NCBI GenBank assembly: GCA_025351035.1
Contig: JANXWT010000400.1
Span: 1 to 6,200, forward strand
Reading direction: 5' to 3'
DNA: 6,200 nucleotides
DNA from: Opitutia bacterium
GTDB taxonomy: Bacteria > Verrucomicrobiota > Verrucomicrobiia > Opitutales > Opitutaceae
Shown here: piece after piece, positions 1 through 6,200 of the stretch
Layout: every line of letters starts with the position of its first letter
Numbering within the stretch: position 1 is the stretch's first letter
Position numbers and translations under genes: made by a program
Notes under the pieces: generated by a model
The model's database searches: none
Told to the model about the DNA's origin: nothing
What the model saw: only the letters and a program-made list of their open reading frames with translations

Positions 1-892
<892 letters not shown>

Positions 893-895
893 AAA

Positions 896-2278
896 TCAAA
901 AATGGCTCGGCTTGCGCTGGAGGAATTGTCCGCGGCCGATCGTGCCGCAGAACTTGCCGTCGCGCACGGCGACTTGGCCTCGCACCGTGACGTCGCGCGT
1001 TTTGCCTTCGAGTTTCCAGCCTTCGAAGGCGCTGTAGTCGACGTTCATCGACTGCGTCTTCGCGGAGATCGTGCCGCGATAATCGGGGTCGAACACCACG
1101 AGGTCGGCGTCGGCGCCGGGCTGGATGCAGCCTTTCCGCGGGAAGAGATCAAACTGCTTCGCGACCGCGGTGCTGAGGACGTTGACGAAGGTGTGCAGGT
1201 CGATCTTCCCCGTGCGCACGCCGTGCGTGTAGAGGAGATTCACGCGTTCCTCGAGCGACGGGATGCCGTTCGGGATTTTCGTGAAGTCGTCTTTGCCCAT
1301 CGGCTTTTGTTTCTCGAAGTCGAAGGGTGCGTGGTCGGTGGCGACGGTGTTGACGAGGCCGTCGCGCAGACCGTTCCAGAGGACGGACTGGTTGCGGACA
1401 TCGCGCAGCGGCGGAGACATGACGAACTTGGCACCTTCAAAGTTCGGTTTTTCGGCGTAGGATTTGTCGAGCGTGAGGTATTGGATGAGCGTCTCGACGC
1501 CGACGCGCACGCCGCGCTGGCGGGCGGCGATGGCCTGGTCGAGCGCCTCCTTGCATGAGAGATGGACGATATAGGTCGCGGCGCCGGTAAGCTCGGCGAA
1601 GGTCATCAGGTGATGCACGCCCTCGGCCTCGACGCTCGGCGGACGGCTCTCATGGTGCTGGCCCGGGTCGGTCTTGCCGGCGGCGAGCAGCTCTTTGCAG
1701 CGCTCGGCGACGAGCGTCTCGTTCTCGCAGTGCGCGGTGACGACGATGCCGAGTTCCTTGGCGAGCTTGAGCGTGCGGTAGAGTTCGGTGTCGTCGATGC
1801 CGAACGCGCCCTTGTAGGCGAGGAAGATTTTGAAGGAGCTGATACCGCGCGCGACGATCTCGCGGAGCTGCGCCTCGGTGCCGGTGTCGAACTTCGTCAC
1901 GCCCATGTGGAACGTGAAATCGCACGCCGACTTGCCGACGGCTTGGCCCAGCCACAATTCAAAACTCTTGAGCGCGTCGTCGCTGCGCGCGGGGCAACAC
2001 ATCTCGATCAGCGTCGTTGTGCCGCCGACGAGCGCGGCCTTCGAGCCGGTCGTGTAGGTGTCCTTCGAGAACGTGCCCATGAACGGCAGGTAGATGTGGA
2101 CGTGCGGGTCGATGAAGCCCGGGAAGACGAACTTGCCCGTGGCATCGATGACGGTCGCGCCGGCGGGCGCGGAGATGTTCTTGTCGATGCGGGTGATGGT
2201 TTCACCTTCGCAGAAGATGTCGGCGGTGTAGCGGGAGTCGGCGGTGACGATCTCACCATTTTTAATCAGGAGGCTCAT
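896..2278 (-). CDS. hydA: Dihydropyrimidinase (D-hydantoinase family)
   Basis: Cytoplasmic cyclic amidohydrolase that opens 5,6-dihydrouracil or dihydrothymine to N-carbamoyl-beta-alanine or its 2-methyl homologue, step two of reductive pyrimidine breakdown. The 460-residue length is typical of the family. The full binuclear metal site is present: His59 and His61 (DPHVH), the lysine that becomes carboxylated at Lys150 (SSFKIFLAYKG), His183 (TAHCEN), His239 (IVHLSC) and Asp315 (ATDHAPF). Tyr155, Ser288 and Asn337 lie where bacterial hydantoinases hold the ring substrate. The ATG at 2278 gives the expected N-terminus (MSLLIKNGEIVTAD), but no Shine-Dalgarno sequence precedes it. An imperfect inverted repeat lies seven bases upstream of this start, between mmsA and hydA. 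The stop is three bases from the transporter start. Hydantoin or other cyclic imides are possible alternative substrates; beside preA and mmsA the pyrimidine role is strongly favoured. Confidence 0.95.
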   Translation of the reverse strand: MSLLIKNGEIVTADSRYTADIFCEGETITRIDKNISAPAGATVIDATGKFVFPGFIDPHVHIYLPFMGTFSKDTYTTGSKAALVGGTTTLIEMCCPARSDDALKSFELWLGQAVGKSACDFTFHMGVTKFDTGTEAQLREIVARGISSFKIFLAYKGAFGIDDTELYRTLKLAKELGIVVTAHCENETLVAERCKELLAAGKTDPGQHHESRPPSVEAEGVHHLMTFAELTGAATYIVHLSCKEALDQAIAARQRGVRVGVETLIQYLTLDKSYAEKPNFEGAKFVMSPPLRDVRNQSVLWNGLRDGLVNTVATDHAPFDFEKQKPMGKDDFTKIPNGIPSLEERVNLLYTHGVRTGKIDLHTFVNVLSTAVAKQFDLFPRKGCIQPGADADLVVFDPDYRGTISAKTQSMNVDYSAFEGWKLEGKTRDVTVRGQVAVRDGKFCGTIGRGQFLQRKPSHF

Positions 2279-2285
2279 GAGATGA

Positions 2286-2358
2286 TTTTACAGGAGGACG
2301 CAGAGAGCGCGGAGGGTTTGGGTTCAGATCTCTGCTATCTCTGCGAACTCCTGTGAAA
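2286..2358. repeat. Imperfect inverted repeat between mmsA and hydA
   Basis: The 88-base gap between the mmsA stop and the hydA start is almost filled by two 29-base arms (2286-2314 and 2330-2358) that are inverted copies matching at 23 of 29 positions, around a 15-base loop. Each arm holds the words ACAGGAG and CGCAGAGA. In the operon mRNA it could fold into a long hairpin whose base is seven bases from the hydA ATG. No T-run follows either arm on either strand, so it does not look like a classical intrinsic terminator. Similar GCAGAG-rich intergenic palindromes are, as I recall, dispersed in Verrucomicrobia and other phyla; that link is from memory. It may affect mRNA stability or hydA translation, which is inference. 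Confidence 0.75.
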
Positions 2359-2366
2359 AAGCTTGG

Positions 2367-3857
2367 TTATTTTTTCCAGACATCGCCGACGTCGCCGCCG
2401 AACCAGCGGGACGAGATGACTTTTTGCTGGGTGTAGAACTGGACGGCTTCTTTGCCCTGGATGTGGAGGTCGCCGTAGAAGGAATCGTCCCAGCCGGTGA
2501 AGGGGAACATCGCCATCGTGGCGGGCACGCCGACGTTGACGCCGACCATGCCGGCCTTCACGCGCATCGTGAACTCGCGCGCGGCGCGGCCGTTGTTGGT
2601 GAAGATCGCCGCGCCGTTGCCGAATGCGGATTTGTTCGCGAGTTCGATGGCGGCGTCGAGGTCGTCCATGCGCATGACGTTCAGCACGGGGCCGAAAACT
2701 TCCTCGCGGGCGAGCGTCATCCCGGTCTGCACGTTGTCGACAATCGTCGCGCCGACGTAGAAGCCTTTCGGAGCGTCGGCGATTTTCACGCCGCGACCGT
2801 CGGCGACGATGCGCGCGCCTTCCTTCTCGCCGCTGGCGAGGAGGCTGAGCACGCGGTCGCGGTGCGCGGCGGTGATGACGGGGCCCATGTCGGGCTGCGC
2901 GGCGCGGTCGGTGGGGCCGACCTTGATGGCGCGGGCGGCGGCGATCAGCTCGGGCATGAGGCGGTCGCCCGCGGCGCCGACGGTGATGGCGGTCGAGCCG
3001 GCCATGCAGCGCTCGCCCGCGCAGCCGAACGCGGCGGTGGAGAGATTCTCGACGGTCTTGGCGACGTCGGCGTCGGGCATGACGACAATGTAGTTTTTCG
3101 CGCCGCCGTTGGCCTGGCAGCGTTTGCCGTGCTTGGTGGCGGTGTCGTAGATATATTTCGCGATGGGCGTCGAACCGACGAACGACACGGCTTTGACCTT
3201 CGGGTGCGTGAGGAGCGCGTCGACGGATTCGCGGCCGCCGTGCACGATGTTGAAGACGCCCTTGGGAATGCCGGCCTGCTCAAGCAACTGACCGAGCAGC
3301 ACGGCGCAGAGCGGGACTTTCTCGCTCGGCTTCAGGACGAAGGTGTTGCCGCAGGCGAGCGCGAGCGGATACATCCACAGCGGCACCATCGCGGGGAAGT
3401 TGAACGGCGTGATGCCGACGCAGACGCCGAGCGGCAGGTTGATCGTCTCGCAGTCGACGCCGCGCGCGATGTTCTTGAGCGAGTCGCCGAAGAGCAGCGT
3501 GGGGATGCCGCAGGCGTATTCGATGTTCTCGAGGCCGCGGAAGATGGAGCCGCGTGCCTCGGCGTGCGTCTTGCCGTGCTCGCGCGAGACGGTTTTGCAG
3601 AGCAGGTCGAAGTTCTCTTCGACGAGCTGGCGGTATTTGAAAAAGATGCGCGCGCGCTCGATGGGCGGCGTGTCGCGCCAGCCGGGGAACGCGGCGTGCG
3701 CAGCCTCGACGGCGGCGTTGACCTCGGCGGCGCCGCCGGCCGGGCACTCGGCGATGATGTCACCGGTGGACGGATTGAAGACGGGCGTGGAGGCACCGGA
3801 AGGCGTCTGCCATTCGCCGCCGATGAAATTGGGGCAGGGGGTGAGGACTTGGGACAT
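2367..3857 (-). CDS. mmsA: CoA-acylating methylmalonate-semialdehyde dehydrogenase
   Basis: Cytoplasmic NAD- and CoA-dependent aldehyde dehydrogenase that converts malonate semialdehyde to acetyl-CoA, or methylmalonate semialdehyde to propionyl-CoA, with loss of CO2. In this operon it would process the semialdehydes made from beta-alanine and beta-aminoisobutyrate, the end products of uracil and thymine breakdown. The 496-residue length is typical. Visible motifs are PFNFP (151-155), LKPSEK (175-180), the cofactor-site FVGST (226-230), the catalytic Cys284 in GCAGERCMAG with the preceding Arg283, and EEVFGP (385-390). Where hydrolytic aldehyde dehydrogenases carry a general-base Glu this protein has Asn250 (QANGGAKN), as expected for the CoA-acylating MmsA/IolA group. 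It starts 12 bases after the cupin-like gene with no Shine-Dalgarno sequence. Roles in valine or inositol catabolism are possible for the family, but the neighbours point to pyrimidines. Confidence 0.95.
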   Translation of the reverse strand: MSQVLTPCPNFIGGEWQTPSGASTPVFNPSTGDIIAECPAGGAAEVNAAVEAAHAAFPGWRDTPPIERARIFFKYRQLVEENFDLLCKTVSREHGKTHAEARGSIFRGLENIEYACGIPTLLFGDSLKNIARGVDCETINLPLGVCVGITPFNFPAMVPLWMYPLALACGNTFVLKPSEKVPLCAVLLGQLLEQAGIPKGVFNIVHGGRESVDALLTHPKVKAVSFVGSTPIAKYIYDTATKHGKRCQANGGAKNYIVVMPDADVAKTVENLSTAAFGCAGERCMAGSTAITVGAAGDRLMPELIAAARAIKVGPTDRAAQPDMGPVITAAHRDRVLSLLASGEKEGARIVADGRGVKIADAPKGFYVGATIVDNVQTGMTLAREEVFGPVLNVMRMDDLDAAIELANKSAFGNGAAIFTNNGRAAREFTMRVKAGMVGVNVGVPATMAMFPFTGWDDSFYGDLHIQGKEAVQFYTQQKVISSRWFGGDVGDVWKK

Positions 3858-3869
3858 GGGGAAAAGGGA

Positions 3870-4265
3870 TTACTTGGTGAGGCCGGTCGAGGGTTTCCAA
3901 TCCTTGTCCTTCGTCTCGACAAGGTAGACGTCGACACTCGCGGGCGAGAGGGTTTCCACGCGGTGCGTCACGGCCGGCTCCCAGCCGGTGTCGCCGGCCG
4001 GAACTTCGAGGATCTCCTCCTTGCCGTCAGGCGTCGTGATGCGGAATTTCGCCGGCTGGAGCTGGATGTAAGCATGCGCCGGGTGGGAATGCATGCCGAA
4101 CCCGCAGAGGTTTTTGCCGCTGGCCGTGTGGTAGAGAATGATGCGGACCTTTTCGTTCTCGAAGACCACCTTCGAGAAATCGCCGGCGACCTTCGCGGGA
4201 GCATCGGCGGCAGAGAGGCGCAAGAATGTGAGCGTCAGCAATCCAAAGGCGGCGATAGTTTTCAT
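3870..4265 (-). CDS. Secreted cupin-like small protein
   Basis: Predicted exported protein of 131 residues with a small cupin (beta-barrel) fold; no enzymatic role can be assigned. Residues 1-20 form a signal peptide: Lys2, a hydrophobic core (IAAFGLLTLTFL) and a likely cleavage site around LSAA/DAP. The mature part shows a first cupin-like motif with His59, His61 and His64 (GMHSHPAHAY), a central glycine/proline turn (PDGKEE, VPAGDTGW) and a second motif with His101 and Glu104 (THRVE), a plausible single metal site. The ATG at 4265 was chosen over a TTG at 4301 in the same frame because it places the signal peptide at the N-terminus. No good Shine-Dalgarno sequence is visible. The next gene, mmsA, follows after 12 bases, so co-transcription is likely. 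Its base composition is like the catabolic genes, not like the two genes upstream. A link to pyrimidine use is only contextual. Confidence 0.8.
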   Translation of the reverse strand: MKTIAAFGLLTLTFLRLSAADAPAKVAGDFSKVVFENEKVRIILYHTASGKNLCGFGMHSHPAHAYIQLQPAKFRITTPDGKEEILEVPAGDTGWEPAVTHRVETLSPASVDVYLVETKDKDWKPSTGLTK

Positions 4266-4297
4266 TGGGGTAGCGACTTCATTCAATATATGGCCAC

Positions 4298-4576
4298 TCA
4301 AGGTTTAGGAACATATGAATGAATCCAGTCCCAGGCATCTTTCGTTAGCCAACCCTGGCAATTGTCTCTGACTTCAATAATCACCAAGCGATCATTCGCA
4401 TCGACATGCGATTGCAGTCTGGCCCAGATCTGGTCCGGAGTTTCGTCGGTCAAAAGAATCCAAGTTGATTCGAGATAGTGCCACCACCGTTGGGTGGCTT
4501 TTAGAGATTCATACAATCCAGTGTAGTCCCGATTAGGGGCCTTAAGATCGTAAGACACGCAATATGCCTTAGGCAT
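4298..4576 (-). CDS. Small Cas2/SinR-like ferredoxin-fold protein
   Basis: Hypothetical 92-residue protein that resembles the stand-alone Cas2-like group often labelled SinR family. The N-terminus (AYCVSYDLKAP, residues 4-14) reads as a first beta strand ending in Tyr9-Asp10, the position of the conserved Asp in Cas2 and VapD-type nucleases. A tryptophan-rich stretch follows (RWWHYLESTWILL, 30-42), then a helix, a strand (DRLVIIEVRD, 62-71) and a terminal GWL...AWDWI segment (75-85). The ATG at 4576 is supported by CAGGAGG at 4582-4588, five bases upstream. It overlaps the end of the membrane-protein gene by eight bases, so the two are translationally linked. Its stop lies 32 bases before the cupin-like start. 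No cas1 or CRISPR array is nearby, so a role in spacer acquisition is not supported. Nuclease activity, toxin function or a structural role are all open; the fold call rests on remembered family patterns. Confidence 0.78.
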   Translation of the reverse strand: MPKAYCVSYDLKAPNRDYTGLYESLKATQRWWHYLESTWILLTDETPDQIWARLQSHVDANDRLVIIEVRDNCQGWLTKDAWDWIHSYVPKP

Positions 4577-4925
4577 TTTTGCCTCCTGATTCTGTGGGTT
4601 TTTGGTCGTCGCTACCTTTCAGTGGCTTTTTGTCACTGCCGTATGGCACGTTGCGATTACGCAAGTGGCCGGTCTGATTAAAAATCAGGTTGTGCGGCTT
4701 GCACCACACAAGAAGAGTAACCACGAGGGTGATATACACAAAAAGCCCCGCTCCGAGCAAGAGGCAGTAAAGCTGGTTGGTTTCGGAAAACTTCCCAACC
4801 CAAGCAACGCCACCGATGAAGGTCTCGACAATAAATAGCGACAGCACATAGAAGCCAAGCGGCTTGTCGATGGCCTCAACAAGCTTTGTGCGCTGACTCG
4901 TGTCGAGCTTGGACATTGCTGTCAT
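4569..4925 (-). CDS. Small two-helix membrane protein
   Basis: Unrecognised 118-residue protein. Residues 1-20 are polar and charged. Two hydrophobic segments follow, PLGFYVLSLFIVETFIGGVAW (about 22-42, beginning at a Pro-Leu-Gly) and LYCLLLGAGLFVYITLVVTLLVW (about 52-74), joined by a short polar loop. A hydrophilic tail of about 40 residues rich in Lys, Asp, Ser and Gly ends the protein. There is no cleavable signal peptide; both termini probably face the same side. The start is either ATG at 4925, which overlaps the preA stop in an ATGA arrangement, or ATG at 4916, three codons in; neither has a Shine-Dalgarno sequence. It overlaps the Cas2/SinR-like gene by eight bases, so the pair is probably one functional unit. 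The lower GC than preA and the catabolic genes suggests acquisition. Paired two-helix membrane proteins act as effectors in some bacterial conflict systems, but nothing here proves that. Confidence 0.75.
   Translation of the reverse strand: MTAMSKLDTSQRTKLVEAIDKPLGFYVLSLFIVETFIGGVAWVGKFSETNQLYCLLLGAGLFVYITLVVTLLVWCKPHNLIFNQTGHLRNRNVPYGSDKKPLKGSDDQKPTESGGKNA
4582..4588 (-). promoter_or_regulatory. Strong Shine-Dalgarno sequence of the Cas2/SinR-like gene
   Basis: CAGGAGG on the minus strand, five bases before the ATG at 4576, inside the last codons of the membrane-protein gene. It fixes the start of the downstream gene. The starts of hydA, mmsA, the cupin-like gene, the transporter and the membrane protein have no comparable sequence. 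Confidence 0.8.
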
Positions 4926-6200
4926 GGATGCGGTGGGATGGGCTGCATCTGGCCCTTGGCGAGCCGGTCCTGGTAGTTGGACCACGTCATCGGAGCCTGG
5001 CCGTTGGGGATCTCGACCATCGAGATGCACTCGTCCACCGGGCAGACGAGCGAGCAGAGGTTGCAACCGACACAATCTTCCTCGCGAACTTTGGGCACGG
5101 GTTTGTGCGGGACGCGGCCGGGGCCGAGGCCGACCTTGAGTTCGTCGGGCGACTTGAGGTCGATGCACTGGTGGGCGCCGTCTTCGCAGGCGATGTAGCA
5201 GAGGTTGCAGCCGATACATTTCGCGTAATCGATGCGGGCGACGCGCTGCCAGTTGAGGTCGAGATTTTCCCAGCGCTGGAGCGATTGCACGGATTTGCCG
5301 CGGAGATCGGCGAGGGATTTCATGCCCTTGGAGTCGAGGTAGGCGCTGAGACCTTCGTTCAAATCCTCCACGATGCGGAAGCCGTAGTGCATGATGGCGG
5401 TGCAGACTTGGAGCGAAGTCGAGCCGAGCGCGATGAACTCGGCGGCGTCCTTCCACGTGGTGATGCCGCCAATGCCTGAGATGGGAAGACCGACCTCGGG
5501 GTCGGCGGCGCAGGATTGCACCATGTTCAACGCGATGGGTTTCACGGCCGGTCCGCAGTAACCGCCGTGCGAGCTGTAACCGCGGACTCGTGGCTCGGGC
5601 ACGAGCGTGTCGAGATTCACGTTGGTGATCGAGTTGATCGTGTTGATGAGCGAGATGGCGTCGGCGCCGGCGCGGCGGGCGGCGCGGCCGCCCATCGTGA
5701 TGTCGGTGATGTTGGGCGTGAGTTTCACGATGACGGGGATCGTCGCGACCTCCATGACCCAGCTGGTGATTTTCTCGATGACGGCGGGCTGCTGGCCGAC
5801 GGCGGCGCCCATGCCGCGTTCGCACATGCCGTGCGGGCAACCGTAGTTGAGCTCGATGCCGTCGGCGCCGGCGTCGGCGGCGCGCTTGACGAATTCGTGC
5901 CACTGCTCGCGCGTCTCGACCATGAGCGAGGCGATGACGGCGTGGTGCGGCCAGCGTTTCTTGACCTCGGCGATCTCGCGGAAATTGGTCTCGGGCGCAC
6001 GGTCGGAGATCAACTCGATGTTGTTGAGCCCGATCATGCGGTCCTTGCCGTTATTCAGCGCCGAGTAGCGGGAGGAGACGTTGACGATGGGTGTGCCGAT
6101 GGTTTTCCACACGACACCGCCCCAGCCGGCCTCGAAGGCGCGGTGGGCCTGGTAGCCGGTGTTGGCCGGCGGGCCCGAGCCGATCCAGAACGGATTGGGG
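4922..6200 (-). CDS. preA: Dihydropyrimidine dehydrogenase subunit PreA, N-terminus beyond window
   Basis: Catalytic flavin and iron-sulfur subunit of NAD-dependent dihydropyrimidine dehydrogenase, which reduces uracil or thymine to the 5,6-dihydro form; it normally works with PreT, expected upstream beyond 6200. There are 425 residues visible; compared with E. coli PreA about 15-20 N-terminal residues are missing. A GTG at 6112 is not the start, because conserved sequence (PNPFWIGSGPP, AGWGGVVWKTIG) continues in frame to the edge. The FMN barrel carries the active-site Cys121 in NYGCPHGM, then KLTPNITD and ISGIGGI. The C-terminus holds two CxxCxxCxxxC [4Fe-4S] motifs, at visible residues 328-338 (CIGCNLCYIAC) and 376-386 (CVGCNLCSLVC). 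A 39-residue tail follows. The stop overlaps the ATG of the membrane-protein gene by four bases. GC is about 62% over 5041-5640 by hand count, clearly above the next two genes. The assignment is firm. Confidence 0.95.
   Translation of the reverse strand, partial: PNPFWIGSGPPANTGYQAHRAFEAGWGGVVWKTIGTPIVNVSSRYSALNNGKDRMIGLNNIELISDRAPETNFREIAEVKKRWPHHAVIASLMVETREQWHEFVKRAADAGADGIELNYGCPHGMCERGMGAAVGQQPAVIEKITSWVMEVATIPVIVKLTPNITDITMGGRAARRAGADAISLINTINSITNVNLDTLVPEPRVRGYSSHGGYCGPAVKPIALNMVQSCAADPEVGLPISGIGGITTWKDAAEFIALGSTSLQVCTAIMHYGFRIVEDLNEGLSAYLDSKGMKSLADLRGKSVQSLQRWENLDLNWQRVARIDYAKCIGCNLCYIACEDGAHQCIDLKSPDELKVGLGPGRVPHKPVPKVREEDCVGCNLCSLVCPVDECISMVEIPNGQAPMTWSNYQDRLAKGQMQPIPPHP

Noticed and set aside
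1562..2356. Plus-strand open frame opposite hydA and the intergenic repeat
   Set aside because: Antisense shadow; its C-terminal residues come from reading through the inverted repeat.
2286..2358. Intrinsic transcription terminator between mmsA and hydA
   Set aside because: The hairpin potential is there, but no T-run follows on either strand and the operon appears to continue.
4266..4301. TTG start at 4301 that lengthens the cupin-like protein by 12 residues
   Set aside because: It would put a polar stretch ahead of a clear signal peptide; the ATG at 4265 fits better.
2424..4322. 632-codon plus-strand open frame opposite mmsA and the cupin-like gene
   Set aside because: Same antisense pattern, Gly/Val/Asp/Ala/Arg-rich with no family resemblance; the opposite strand encodes a complete MmsA with its catalytic residues.
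4298..4576. CRISPR-Cas locus suggested by the Cas2-like protein
   Set aside because: No direct-repeat array, cas1 or other cas gene is present in the window.
4602..4838. Plus-strand open frame opposite the membrane protein
   Set aside because: It lies wholly antisense to a better-supported overlapping gene and has no ribosome binding site or recognisable motif.
4926..5903. Upstream part of the frame that ends in the membrane protein
   Set aside because: It reads as an Arg/His/Pro-rich shadow across preA. Only the part from 4925 downward has real protein character, with two membrane helices.
6110..6112. GTG as the start of preA
   Set aside because: In-frame conserved PreA sequence continues upstream to the window edge.

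Overview
The window is a GC-rich bacterial catabolic operon in which every supportable gene lies on the minus strand, so transcription runs from position 6200 down to 1. The order is preA (dihydropyrimidine dehydrogenase subunit, 5' end cut by the window edge), a small two-helix membrane protein, a small Cas2/SinR-like protein, a secreted cupin-like protein, mmsA (CoA-acylating methylmalonate/malonate-semialdehyde dehydrogenase), hydA (dihydropyrimidinase) and an NCS1-family transporter (3' end cut by the window edge). Junctions are overlapping or short, except for an 88-nt gap between mmsA and hydA that holds an imperfect inverted repeat.

Metabolic logic: the recognised enzymes belong to the reductive pyrimidine catabolic pathway. 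The NCS1 carrier would import a nucleobase or hydantoin-type compound. PreA, with a PreT partner expected beyond 6200, would reduce uracil or thymine to the dihydropyrimidine. HydA would open that ring to N-carbamoyl-beta-alanine or its methyl homologue. MmsA would convert the later (methyl)malonate semialdehyde to acetyl-CoA or propionyl-CoA. The beta-ureidopropionase and beta-alanine aminotransferase that should act between HydA and MmsA are not in the window.

Oddity: positions about 4298-4925 carry two small overlapping genes that do not fit this pathway. By hand count 4321-4920 is about 50% GC, against about 62% for 5041-5640 in preA. This pair also contains the only strong Shine-Dalgarno sequence in front of a gene in the window. 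It looks like an acquired two-gene cassette placed exactly between preA and the rest of the operon. It is the best candidate here for an undescribed system, but its function cannot be read from the sequence.

Organism: high GC, start sites mostly without a Shine-Dalgarno sequence, a signal peptide ending in a Leu-Ser-Ala-Ala-Asp pattern, and an intergenic repeat rich in GCAGAG-type words all resemble Opitutaceae-like Verrucomicrobia. This assignment is a recollection-based inference of low to moderate confidence. No tRNA, rRNA, CRISPR array or insertion sequence was seen.
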